NCBI RefSeq assembly: GCF_915070105.1
Contig: NZ_CAJZFJ010000033.1
Coordinates: 1-23,065 of the forward strand
Length of the DNA: 23,065 nt
DNA from: an uncultured Porphyromonas sp.
GTDB taxonomy: Bacteria > Bacteroidota > Bacteroidia > Bacteroidales > Porphyromonadaceae
Direction of reading: 5' to 3'
Shown: piece by piece, positions 1 to 7,599 of the stretch
Layout: each line of letters begins with the position of its first letter
How positions within the stretch are numbered: the first letter of the stretch is position 1
Notes under the pieces: model-generated
Seen by the model: the letters and a program-made list of their open reading frames with translations, nothing else
Told to the model about the DNA's origin: nothing
Databases searched by the model: none
Made by a program: the position numbers and the translations under genes

Positions 1-2934
1 GGGCAGGACGAACTCGTAGCCGAGACGAGCGAGGGTGAGGTGAGGCTTGTTGCTGGAGATGTTGGAGCGCAGCGTGATCTTGCCATCAGAGTGCACGGTC
101 CATACTACCTCAGAGATGAAGTGGAAGTCCTCATCACCGAAGGGACGACTGGTGTCCTCGGTGATCTGGTAGCGTCCCGAGGCCTTTTTCATCGTGAGCG
201 TTGCCCCATTAGGTGCCTGGGAGCGCACGGTGAAGTAGAGCTCTACACGACCGCCTGGGAGAGGCGTGATCTTGTGTGAGAGCACCTTGTGGTGGAGGTT
301 GTGCAGGCCATTGGCCACCCACTGGGAGCGGATCCAGACGTCGTTGTCACATGGTGCACGGAAGGCGGTGAGTCGTGGCTCATTGCCCTCACGGATGAGG
401 GTATCGCCAGAGTAGACGAGGCGAGAGATCGTCCCCTGCTTGAGGTCAAAGGCTACGTCGAAGTCCTTGCCCGTCGCTACCCACTTATCTCCGATGGTCT
501 TCACTGAGGCGAAGGGGGAGGCGGTGGCAAACTCGAGCTGGGCCTTGGGCTCGATGCTAGGTAGGGGGAGCTGCTCATCCATCTGTACATAGCCCGTCTT
601 AGCCCAAGGCTTATCCACGGAGAGCACACACTCGACCTTCACGAAGTACTCCGATCCGGGGGTACGCTTGGCGTAGGACTCGGGGAGCTCGACCTCGGCT
701 GTGGCACGTGGGGCGATGGTGGGCATGGGGATCGTAGTGTCCTCTACCTTGATGCCATCACGCCAGAGTGAGAGACGTAGGGTGTAGTCGTCGAGGGTGG
801 TAAAGTAGTTCTTGTTGAAGATCTTGAGCGTACGGCCTTCTGAGCCCTCTAGGGAGATGCCGACGTTCTGATAGACCTTCTTCACCTCGTAGTACTGAGG
901 CTTGGGCTGGAGGTCGGCGAAGACGATACCGTTCATGACGAACATACCATCGTTCGGGGTGTCACCGAAGTCTCCCCCGTAGGCTAGATAGCGCTTGCCG
1001 TCAGGAGTGTAGTTGTAGATAGCTTGGTCTACCCAGTCCCAGATAGCGCCCCCGCAGATGAAGTTCGTGCGCTCGATGGCCTTCCAGTAGTCGGAGAGTC
1101 CACCGCAAGCGTTCCCCATAGAGTGGGCATACTCGGAGATGTGGAAGGGGTACTTGATCTTGTACTTGCCCTCGGCTGCACCTTCGACCCAGCCGATGGG
1201 AGGGTACTGGTTCGAGCCCATATCCACGATGTCGTTGTTGCGCTCGTACTGGATGGGGCGAGTGGTGTCTACGGCCTTGGTGGCACGGTAGCTCTTGACG
1301 AAGTTCTCCCCTGGGCCTGCTTCGTTACCTAGAGACCAGATGACGATGCTGGGATGGTTGATATTGGCATACACCATCTCGAGCATACGGGAGACGTGCT
1401 GAGCCCCGAACTCGGGGACGTGCGACAGAGAGGCCTTGCCGTAGTAGTACTCGTGGGACTCGATGTTGGCTTCGTCCTCCAGATAGATGCCGTACTTGTC
1501 ACATAGGTAGTACCAGTAGGGAGCGGGGGGGTAGTGCGAGTTGCGCACGTGGTTGATGTTCGCTCGCTTCATGAGGAAGACCTCCTGTTCCATCTGCTCG
1601 TGTGTGATGGCGTGTCCTCGCTCGGGGTTGGTCTCGTGGCGGTTCGTTCCCTTGAGTTTGACGGGGCAGTCATTGACGTAGAAGTAACGACCCTTGCGAT
1701 TGAACTCATCGTCCTTAGCCTCGGTGTCTCGTATCTCTACCTGACGAAGTCCGGTATAGAGGGAGGCTTGGTCGAGGAGCTTCTTGCCGCTCTTGTCGTA
1801 GAGCTCGGCGACGAGGACATAACGGTTGGGCTGCTCGGCAGACCATAGTCGGGGCTGTGAGACGACGAGGTTTGCCTTCGTCGAGCCCCCTAGAGGGAGG
1901 CGTACCTCGGTCTCTGCATCGGGAACGCTGGCTACGTTGTCAGAGTAGAGCTCGACACGATAGAGGCGGTAGCGTAGGATACCCTGTGGCACCTTGTTCG
2001 CTAGGATCTGTGACGTGATCTCGGAGGTGATGTCTAGGCTCCACTCCTTGGTCCTGCTGTCACATCGGGGGATGACCTGTAGGTCACGTAGCTGTGTCTG
2101 AGGCTTGGCCGTGAGGTAGACCGAGCGGAAGATACCCGGTAGACGAAACATATCCTGAGCCTCGAGGAACGAACCATCGCTACTGCGATAGACCTCGACG
2201 GCGAGGGTGTTCTCCCCACGAGCATTCAGGTAGGGGCTAATGTCGAAGGAGGCGAGGTTACGGGAGTTCTTAGAGAAGCCCACATAACGGCCGTTGATCC
2301 AGAGGTAGAAGAAGGAATCGACCCCATCGAAGTTCAGATACACACTATGTCCCTTCCACCCCTCGGGTAGGGTGAAGGTACGGCGATAGGAGCCTACCTC
2401 GTTGCGGTCACGATAGGTCGTCCAGTCCTTGGGAGGGGTGCGCATGACACCGCCCTTCCAGTCCCCGGGCTTCACCTGATGGTAGAAGATCACAGGTTGA
2501 TTGACGTAGATCGGTGTGCCGTACTTCTGCTTGCCGTCTCGCTGTAGGCCGTAGACGTTCCAGTTCATCGGTACGGTGACCTCCTCCCAGGAGGAGATGT
2601 CGAAGCTAGGGAGGTAGAAGTCCTTGGGACGCTCCTCGGGAGTGCGTACCCAGTGGAATCTCCACTTGCCATCCAGACTCTGGTGCAGGGAGCTGTGTTC
2701 GGGAAGTACCCGTGTGACCTGATCGCCCTTGGCGAAGGAGAAGAAATAGGCATGGGGACGCTCCTTGTTCAGTGCGTAACGCTCGGGGCTCTGCCATTCA
2801 TCGCCCTGAGGTGCCTCCTGACGAGCATAGCTGTAGCCAGGCATCAAGCTCTGTGCTCCACCCTCGCCTGCGAAGGCAAGGAGAGCAAGGGAGAGTGCGC
2901 CCATACGTAGGATCTTCGTGGGGTCTTTTCTCAT
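1..2934 (-). CDS. lacZ: Beta-galactosidase, glycoside hydrolase family 2 (LacZ-type), C-terminus cut off by window edge
   Basis: Large GH2 enzyme predicted to hydrolyse terminal beta-galactosides. The start at 2934 gives a signal-peptide-like N-terminus (basic MRKDPTKILR, then a hydrophobic stretch ending near GGAQS), so export to periplasm or outer membrane is likely. The frame is open for 978 codons to base 1; by comparison with family members of about 1,030-1,100 residues the last 60-100 residues are missing. The sugar-binding domain shows NFDGVDSFFYLWINGRYVG around residues 200-220. The acid/base glutamate is E538 in WSLGNEAGPG and the nucleophile E601 in HISEYAHSMGN, matching E461 and E537 of E. 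coli LacZ. The gene is 168 bases downstream of the SDR gene on the same strand and no clear TAnnTTTG promoter is seen before it, so read-through from the upstream operon is possible. Family very sure; true substrate (lactose or host glycan galactose) not known. Confidence 0.95.
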   Translation of the reverse strand, partial: MRKDPTKILRMGALSLALLAFAGEGGAQSLMPGYSYARQEAPQGDEWQSPERYALNKERPHAYFFSFAKGDQVTRVLPEHSSLHQSLDGKWRFHWVRTPEERPKDFYLPSFDISSWEEVTVPMNWNVYGLQRDGKQKYGTPIYVNQPVIFYHQVKPGDWKGGVMRTPPKDWTTYRDRNEVGSYRRTFTLPEGWKGHSVYLNFDGVDSFFYLWINGRYVGFSKNSRNLASFDISPYLNARGENTLAVEVYRSSDGSFLEAQDMFRLPGIFRSVYLTAKPQTQLRDLQVIPRCDSRTKEWSLDITSEITSQILANKVPQGILRYRLYRVELYSDNVASVPDAETEVRLPLGGSTKANLVVSQPRLWSAEQPNRYVLVAELYDKSGKKLLDQASLYTGLRQVEIRDTEAKDDEFNRKGRYFYVNDCPVKLKGTNRHETNPERGHAITHEQMEQEVFLMKRANINHVRNSHYPPAPYWYYLCDKYGIYLEDEANIESHEYYYGKASLSHVPEFGAQHVSRMLEMVYANINHPSIVIWSLGNEAGPGENFVKSYRATKAVDTTRPIQYERNNDIVDMGSNQYPPIGWVEGAAEGKYKIKYPFHISEYAHSMGNACGGLSDYWKAIERTNFICGGAIWDWVDQAIYNYTPDGKRYLAYGGDFGDTPNDGMFVMNGIVFADLQPKPQYYEVKKVYQNVGISLEGSEGRTLKIFNKNYFTTLDDYTLRLSLWRDGIKVEDTTIPMPTIAPRATAEVELPESYAKRTPGSEYFVKVECVLSVDKPWAKTGYVQMDEQLPLPSIEPKAQLEFATASPFASVKTIGDKWVATGKDFDVAFDLKQGTISRLVYSGDTLIREGNEPRLTAFRAPCDNDVWIRSQWVANGLHNLHHKVLSHKITPLPGGRVELYFTVRSQAPNGATLTMKKASGRYQITEDTSRPFGDEDFHFISEVVWTVHSDGKITLRSNISSNKPHLTLARLGYEFVLP

Positions 2935-3102
2935 GATGTCGTATAAAATAGAGTAAGAGTGAAGTAATCTTATGGGGTATTAAGGTGTAGCACCATGCAG
3001 GTACATATACCTATCGTGTCGTGTAGCGTGTCCTCATCTCGTCGTGCTGTGTCGTCTCGTGTGGGAGGTGTGATGTCTCGTGGTGCGCCGTATGAGTGGA
3101 CC
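2935..3102. other. Intergenic spacer with CGTGTCGT-rich low-complexity stretch
   Basis: Between the stop of the SDR gene and the start of lacZ. Bases about 3014-3090 are built from loosely repeated CGTGTCGT / TCGTCTCGTG words. A short near-palindrome AGGTACATATACCT lies at about 2999-3012. No convincing terminator with a T-run and no consensus promoter were found. Confidence 0.4.
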
Positions 3103-4119
3103 CTAGGGGAGATCACCCGAGGCTCGGGCGGCTGCGATCGTCTCTCGTAGTCCCTCCTCGAGCCTCCTCGTCGGGCTGAAGCCCAGAGCGAAGAGTGGGC
3201 TGGGATCACACCGCCAGTTGCGCTGTGCTAGGAGTGGATACTTGTCTCTATTGAGGGGTGTCACCTTGCCCGTGAGGTGTGCTCTCAGCGAACCAAAGGC
3301 ACAGACGAGACGTACCAGAGGCAGGGGGATGCGGATATGTAGGACATGCTTGCGCCCGATGAGGCGCTGCACCATGCGGCCGAACTCGAGGTCGGTATAG
3401 GTGTCCCCGTCGGCGACGATATACCGCTTGCCCTCGGCCTCGGGCTGGGTCAAGACGAAGAGGGCAGCACGTGCCACATCCTCGCCGTAGACGAAGGTCA
3501 GGTACTGCGTCTTGCACCCTGCCATTGCATTGATGCCACGGGCGATCCCCTGAAGAGAGAGGAGGTAGTCCGCATCCCCAGGGCCGTAGACCCCAGTAGG
3601 CATCAGCAGGGTGAAGGGGAGGCCCGACTGCTCGGTGTAGTGCTCAGCCAGACACTTGCTCCGCCCATAGAGGGTATGGGGGTGCTGCTCGTCCTCTGCC
3701 CGCAGGGGTGCTGTCGGACCATTAGAGTCCCCATAGCTGCTCATACTGCTCATCAGCACGAAGCGTAGTGGAGGAGTGGGGAGGGCGCCTAGGGCGGAGA
3801 GTAGGCGGCGGGTCTGCTCGGCGTTTACCTCCTGGAACTCCTCCGTACGGGCTGTCTTCGTAATCCCTGCATTATGGATCACGTAGTGCCACATCGGCTC
3901 CTGTCCGAGGGTGGGGGGGATGACAGCACGGAGCATCTCGGTCAGGTGGTGCTCATCACTATAGTCCACCTCGACGAGGCGGACACCCTGGGACTCGAGC
4001 TTGCGTCTATTACTCTCTGGGCGTATAGCAGCCCAGACCTCGTAGCCGAGGCTCTGAGCTACGCGTACCAGATGGGAACCAATGAAGCCCGAGGCTCCCG
4101 TGATGAGGATACGCTGCAT
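3103..4119 (-). CDS. NAD(P)-dependent extended SDR, nucleoside-diphosphate-sugar epimerase/dehydratase type
   Basis: 338-residue Rossmann-fold oxidoreductase of the extended short-chain dehydrogenase family. The N-terminus carries the nucleotide-binding TGASGFIGSHL (T7, G8, G11, G14). HNAGIT is at 82-87, a serine-rich SSMSSYG at 124-130, and the catalytic YxxxK as Y151-G-R-S-K155. The C-terminal half (about 175-338) is the substrate lid and does not tell the substrate; sugar-nucleotide epimerase/dehydratase, dihydroflavonol-reductase-like and sterol-dehydrogenase-like members look similar at this level. Last gene of the amidase-MCE-SDR run, starting 21 bases after the MCE stop, so probably cotranscribed. 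Family sure, reaction unknown. Confidence 0.88.
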   Translation of the reverse strand: MQRILITGASGFIGSHLVRVAQSLGYEVWAAIRPESNRRKLESQGVRLVEVDYSDEHHLTEMLRAVIPPTLGQEPMWHYVIHNAGITKTARTEEFQEVNAEQTRRLLSALGALPTPPLRFVLMSSMSSYGDSNGPTAPLRAEDEQHPHTLYGRSKCLAEHYTEQSGLPFTLLMPTGVYGPGDADYLLSLQGIARGINAMAGCKTQYLTFVYGEDVARAALFVLTQPEAEGKRYIVADGDTYTDLEFGRMVQRLIGRKHVLHIRIPLPLVRLVCAFGSLRAHLTGKVTPLNRDKYPLLAQRNWRCDPSPLFALGFSPTRRLEEGLRETIAAARASGDLP

Positions 4120-4140
4120 GATCGGGATAGGGAGGTGGGG

Positions 4141-5019
4141 CTAGAATACAGAGAAGTGAACGTACCTCTTGGGGTTCTCCTTGAGGTCTCGCATGAGCTT
4201 GTCTGCACTGCCGACTAGACTGTCGAGGCGGTTGTAGAGGGAGGGGTCGTTGAGCAGAAGCCCAGCGGTATTGTCTCGACTACGGAGCTGTGCCGATACC
4301 TGCTGGAGCTGGTCGGTGGTCTTCTGCAGGGAGAGGACGATGCTATCCAGCTGGACTCGTGTGAGCTGCTGTGTGAAGGTATTGAGGTTCGCCGTCATCC
4401 CCTGTACATTAGCCATAGCAGGCGTGAGGGAGTGAGTGGCTTGATTGAGGTTCGCCATCATACTCTGTAGCTGTGCTGCAGAGGTATTCAGGGATACGAG
4501 CATAGAGTCCAGAGCCTTGTCCTGTAGGAGGGCGTTTAGACGCTCTAGGGTAGCTGTGATGGTAGGCATCATGTTGTTCACCGCAGGCAGGATCTGTTCA
4601 CTAGCTACGGAGAGTAGGTCTCCCGTAGGGCTGATGCTAGCTATGGTGTCGCCCTCGCTGAGGAAGTCTCCACTGTTGCTAGCTAGAGCTAGGACGAGCT
4701 CTGCGCCGCTGAGGGGATTGGTCTTAATCCTAACCTGACTACTGCGTGAGACACGTACATTAGGGTCTAGGGCTAGCTCGACCGTAGCTCCATAGCCCCG
4801 AGTGTAGTCGAACTGTACATCCCGTACCGTACCGACCTTGAAGCCACTGACGATCACAGGTGTGGCGACAGTGACACTACTTAGGTTATCGAAGTGTGCA
4901 TAGTAGGTCGTGCTCTTCTTGAAGACCTCGATGCCCTTGAGGAAGTTGATCCCGACATAGCAGATCACGAGGGCAATGATGGCCAGCAGACCTATCTGCA
5001 CTTCTTTCTTTATCTTCAT
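4141..5019 (-). CDS. MCE-domain (MlaD-like) inner-membrane-anchored protein
   Basis: 292 residues. One N-terminal membrane helix (about 8-27, after MKIKKEVQ) is followed by an MCE domain (about 37-115) with FDNLSSVTVATPVIVSGFKVG and the downstream NPLSGAELVL. The rest (about 140-275) is a long, Gln/Asn/Leu-rich, probably helical segment like the helical barrel of MlaD/PqiB/YebT-type proteins. Such proteins form hexameric periplasmic rings that hand lipids between the membranes (family knowledge). No ATPase or permease of an Mla transporter is next to it; it sits 46 bases after the amidase and 21 before the SDR. Amidase followed by a single MCE gene is, as I recall, a common pair in Bacteroidota. 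The cargo is not evident. Confidence 0.9.
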   Translation of the reverse strand: MKIKKEVQIGLLAIIALVICYVGINFLKGIEVFKKSTTYYAHFDNLSSVTVATPVIVSGFKVGTVRDVQFDYTRGYGATVELALDPNVRVSRSSQVRIKTNPLSGAELVLALASNSGDFLSEGDTIASISPTGDLLSVASEQILPAVNNMMPTITATLERLNALLQDKALDSMLVSLNTSAAQLQSMMANLNQATHSLTPAMANVQGMTANLNTFTQQLTRVQLDSIVLSLQKTTDQLQQVSAQLRSRDNTAGLLLNDPSLYNRLDSLVGSADKLMRDLKENPKRYVHFSVF

Positions 5020-5065
5020 AATTCTTATATTCTATATGTCTTCTCGTCTAGTGAAGGGTGGGTGG

Positions 5066-6301
5066 TTAGCCTCGGATACGGACACCATCACGATAGCGGA
5101 TGATGAAGGCATCACGATATATCTTGGGTAGCTGTCGCAGCTGCTCCTGTGCCTTCTCACGTGTGGATACGTGATCCAGCAGGTAGATGTACTTATTCCC
5201 AGCACGCATACGCTCCACTGCGGTGGGGAGGTGGCGGAAGTCTGGGTGCTTGGGCTCCATCTTCTTTGGCGAAGTCAGGAACTGAACTCGGTAGGTGATT
5301 TCCTTCGGAGTCTTTGCGCTCTTGGTGTCTTTGCTCGCTGCGGGTTTGGTGTCGCTCTTGGGTGTCTTGCCCTGTCCCTTCTTTGGTTCGGGAGTGGCAG
5401 GTGTGTCTGGTGTGCTGGGGGCAGCGGGGATTACCTCTTCGCTGGTTTCGCTACCAGCAGTGGTTTCTACGGGCTCTGTAGTTTCATCCTGCTTAGGTGT
5501 ATCCTTGGCGCTCTTCCCGGTGAAGGCCATGTAGTAGCCCGTGAAGGCCTCGGAGATCGCATTGGCGATCTTCTCCTGTCCTGCAGCGCTGAGCATAAAG
5601 TTCGCCTCCTGCTTGTTCGTGAGGAAGCCGATCTCCGTCAGTACACTCGGCATGGCTGACTGGCTCAGCACCCAGAGTATGTCCTGCCTGACCCCACGGC
5701 TATAGCGTCCGTGGGTACGGTAGCGACGCTGTAGTCGGTTGGCGAAGTCAATACTTTTGGTGATGTAGGCATCCTGCATGAGGTCAAACATGATGTAGCT
5801 CTCGGTGCTCGTCGGGTCAAAGCCTCGGTAGGTCGTCTTGTAGTCGCTTTCTAGGAGCATAGCCTTGTTCTCCCGCATAGCGACGCTCAGGTTATTGGCG
5901 AACTTCGATACCCCGAGCACATAGGTCTCGGTACCGTTCACTGTAGTGGTGGGGGCACTATTGACGTGGATGCTGAGCATGAGGGAGGCCTTGTGCTTAT
6001 TGGCATAGTCGGCACGTGCCTGTAGCCCTACGAAGGTGTCGGTCTCTCGGGTGTAGAGGACACGTACCTCGGGGTGGTTGGCTTTGATCTTCTTCCCTAC
6101 GATCTTTGCCACAGAGAGGGTGATGTCCTTTTCCTTGCCTCCATTGCCCACTGTGCCGGGGTCTTTACCTCCGTGGCCTGCATCTATGACGATGGTGAAG
6201 AGCCTCTGTGCCCGTAGGGCTGTCGGTATTCCCCAGAGGAGGTATCCTGCGAGAAGGGTGAAGAGGAAAGTCCGATATCGTAATCGTAAAGAGATGAACA
6301 T
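5066..6301 (-). CDS. N-acetylmuramoyl-L-alanine amidase (amidase_3) with C-terminal SPOR-like domain
   Basis: 411 residues. Zn-dependent amidase cleaving the bond between N-acetylmuramic acid and the stem peptide, acting in the periplasm in cell separation. The N-terminus (1-31) is signal-like, ending ...ALRAQ. The amidase_3 domain (about 34-258) shows the metal ligands H43 (IDAGHGG), E57 (GGKEKDI) and H112 (SIHVNS) and the catalytic E223 (LTEIGFLTN). A Pro/Thr/Lys/Glu-rich low-complexity linker (about 262-333) leads to a compact end (about 335-411, starting ITYRVQFLTSPKKM) that resembles a SPOR peptidoglycan-binding domain; this last call is weaker. All catalytic residues are present, so the enzyme should be active. 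First gene of the probable amidase-MCE-SDR operon, with a promoter candidate about 140 bases upstream. Confidence 0.93.
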   Translation of the reverse strand: MFISLRLRYRTFLFTLLAGYLLWGIPTALRAQRLFTIVIDAGHGGKDPGTVGNGGKEKDITLSVAKIVGKKIKANHPEVRVLYTRETDTFVGLQARADYANKHKASLMLSIHVNSAPTTTVNGTETYVLGVSKFANNLSVAMRENKAMLLESDYKTTYRGFDPTSTESYIMFDLMQDAYITKSIDFANRLQRRYRTHGRYSRGVRQDILWVLSQSAMPSVLTEIGFLTNKQEANFMLSAAGQEKIANAISEAFTGYYMAFTGKSAKDTPKQDETTEPVETTAGSETSEEVIPAAPSTPDTPATPEPKKGQGKTPKSDTKPAASKDTKSAKTPKEITYRVQFLTSPKKMEPKHPDFRHLPTAVERMRAGNKYIYLLDHVSTREKAQEQLRQLPKIYRDAFIIRYRDGVRIRG

Positions 6302-6441
6302 CTATCCTAGAGGGCTAAGCCCTAATTATTATACTACTATTGTCAATAGACCACAACCTACTCCCCTCACTGCCTGCATCATCTAAGTCTCCATAAACCA
6401 CGATGAGCCAGTGAGAAGAGCTCTCATGACCTTTGTCTGTA

Positions 6442-6449
6442 CAAAGATA
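6442..6449 (-). promoter_or_regulatory. Promoter -7 element TATCTTTG for the amidase operon
   Basis: On the minus strand the sequence reads TATCTTTG, matching the Bacteroidota sigma-ABfr -7 consensus TAnnTTTG. Transcription would start near 6436 and give a leader of about 135 bases before the amidase start at 6301. A short inverted repeat CTTTGT-CTGT-ACAAAG (6431-6446) overlaps the start region. No clear -33 TTG is at the usual distance. Confidence 0.55.
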
Positions 6450-6473
6450 CGAAGTTTCTGCATCTAACTTCGT
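6449..6473. promoter_or_regulatory. 8-base inverted repeat over the amidase promoter spacer, possible operator
   Basis: ACGAAGTT (6449-6456), 9-base spacer, AACTTCGT (6466-6473): a perfect dyad of 25 bases lying exactly between the -7 element and the expected -33 region. The position is that of a classical repressor site; no regulator gene is nearby to assign to it. Confidence 0.4.
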
Positions 6474-6505
6474 TAGCCCTCTACCCTAGAGCTCATCCCA
6501 CGTTC

Positions 6506-6649
6506 CTAGTCTAAGCCCTCAAAATACCCCTCACGCTTGAGCGCTCCCATAGCATAGCGGGTGAGGGGGTTGTGAGTGAGGCGTAGGGTGTACTTGCGCT
6601 TATGCTCGGGAAGGTAGTCAAGAAGCTGTCGATCGAGTAACCCCTGCAT
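6506..6649 (-). CDS. Possible small protein of 47 residues, unrecognised
   Basis: Minus-strand reading frame ATG (6649) to TAG (6506): starts MQGLLDRQLLDYLPEHKRKY and ends KREGYFEGLD, rich in charged and aromatic residues with plausible helical character. An AAAAGGAAA stretch directly precedes the start. The word TTTTCCTTTT...GTGT in front of it recurs at about 6726-6745 next to another short minus-strand frame that ends in KGK, so this region may be a decayed larger gene rather than a live small one. I do not recognise the protein. Weak evidence. Confidence 0.28.
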   Translation of the reverse strand: MQGLLDRQLLDYLPEHKRKYTLRLTHNPLTRYAMGALKREGYFEGLD

Positions 6650-6796
6650 TTTCCTTTTCGTGTGTTAAGTGTCTGTAGTATAGGTCTTGTTGCTGGAGCT
6701 GTACTTTCCTTAGAGCTAACTGCCTATTTTCCTTTTTTGTGTTCAATCAGCTCCCTTAGATCAATGTCTTGACTTCTCCTTGGGAGGCTCTTCTCA

Positions 6797-7192
6797 GGGC
6801 TGACGCATGAAATCACTATAGTGCGAGGGCAAGGTCGTCAAGGAACATAAGCCGGAGATAGAAGTATCCGTGTCCTAGGTGTAGATATGCCAAGTGAATA
6901 CCTCCTACCTAGGAGGGATGAGTATACACGTGTGTACACAACTGTATACCCACGTGTACACAACAGTATACACGTGTGTACACAACTGTATACCCACGTG
7001 TACACAACAGTATACATGCGTGTACACAAGTGCGCTCTAAGTATCTCCTCTGTAGGGGGGCTTGCTTGTATGTCTGTTTCTTAGGGATAATACGTAGGAT
7101 CTCTAGTGATGGGCTAAGGCTCTCTGGGATATGAAATAATACCCCCGAAGATCCAAAGGCAGGAGTGTGCGAGCGAGATCATGCGTTGGCCC
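6797..7192 (-). mobile_element. MITE-like element, copy 1 (396 bp) with internal minisatellite
   Basis: Non-autonomous-element-like unit bounded by imperfect terminal inverted repeats: left GGGCTGACGCATGAAATCAC (6797-6816), and the right end (7173-7192) read on the other strand GGGCCAACGCATGATCTCGC, 15 of 20 identical with ACGCATGA shared exactly. Inside are a conserved left arm (6803-6921), five 22-base repeats (6922-7031) and a conserved right arm (7032-7190). A 7-base hairpin CCTCCTA-CC-TAGGAGG (6901-6916) sits beside the array. A second copy in opposite orientation is at 20746-21092, with both arms alignable by eye (roughly four of five bases alike in the arm beside the hairpin). No transposase frame and no clear target-site duplication are seen. 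The strand given is arbitrary (opposite to copy 2). BrickBuilt MITEs of P. gingivalis have the same design with a 23-base unit; whether these are related is not shown. Confidence 0.65.
6922..7031. repeat. Minisatellite, 5 x 22 bp, alternating A-B-A-B-C units
   Basis: Units start at 6922, 6944, 6966, 6988 and 7010. Type A begins GTATACACGTGTGTACAC and ends AACT; type B begins GTATACCCACGTGTACAC and ends AACA; the last unit begins GTATACATGCGTGTACAC. A units are identical to each other and so are B units, so the recent duplication step was 44 bases. A and B contain the palindrome CACGTG and are near-palindromic over GTATAC...GTGTAC. Confidence 0.9.
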
Positions 7193-7549
7193 TAGGCCGC
7201 TTCTGCCCCCATCTCCATCTTGGTTGTGCTTGTTTGGGTGAATGCTCGGTACGTTCTTCGCTACAGTAGTCTATGATCTCGGAGGGGTATCTGTCTGCGC
7301 TCTCTGTGGGAGATCCCTTTGTTGTGTCGGGAGGAGAGGGGGGCGTTAGGCCTTGTGGGAGGGCTTGGCTAGGAGCGGAGGAAGATGTCGATAGGAGGTG
7401 GGGCTGAGCCGTCTGTAGGAGGGCATATATCGTCCATACTATGTCCGCTGGTGTGTACAGGCGTGTACAATATCACCCCCACGACGAGTGCTCTTCCACA
7501 GCCTATACTATGAGGGGAGAGAGCTACTGCTGGAGCGAGGTTATTGTTG

Positions 7550-7557
7550 TACCTTTG
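7550..7557 (+). promoter_or_regulatory. Promoter -7 element TACCTTTG for the LtaS-like gene
   Basis: Matches TAnnTTTG; transcription would start near 7564, giving a leader of about 36 bases before the start at 7600. No strong -33 TTG is present. Confidence 0.6.
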
Positions 7558-7599
7558 TGCGCTAATTTATAATGTATAACGATCCCTATCCCAAGACTG

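Larger units (their letters stand above)
6302..7599. other. 1.3 kb divergent intergenic region
   Basis: Separates the minus-strand envelope operon from the plus-strand LtaS-like gene. It holds, left to right, the amidase promoter (6442-6473), a doubtful 47-residue minus-strand ORF (6506-6649), the MITE-like copy 1 (6797-7192) and the promoter of the 7600 gene (7550-7557). From 7193 to 7549 I see no gene; a solitary degenerate minisatellite-like word GTGTGTACAGGCGTGTACAA lies at 7451-7470. Confidence 0.6.

Noticed and set aside
1024..1848. Plus-strand frames inside the beta-galactosidase region
   Set aside because: They lie opposite a continuous, fully recognisable GH2 coding frame and have no similarity to known proteins.
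6922..7031. CRISPR array
   Set aside because: The 22-base units are directly adjacent with no unique spacers, no cas genes are nearby, and the array sits inside a dispersed element.
6797..7192. Insertion sequence with its own transposase
   Set aside because: The element is under 400 bases and shows no transposase-like frame.
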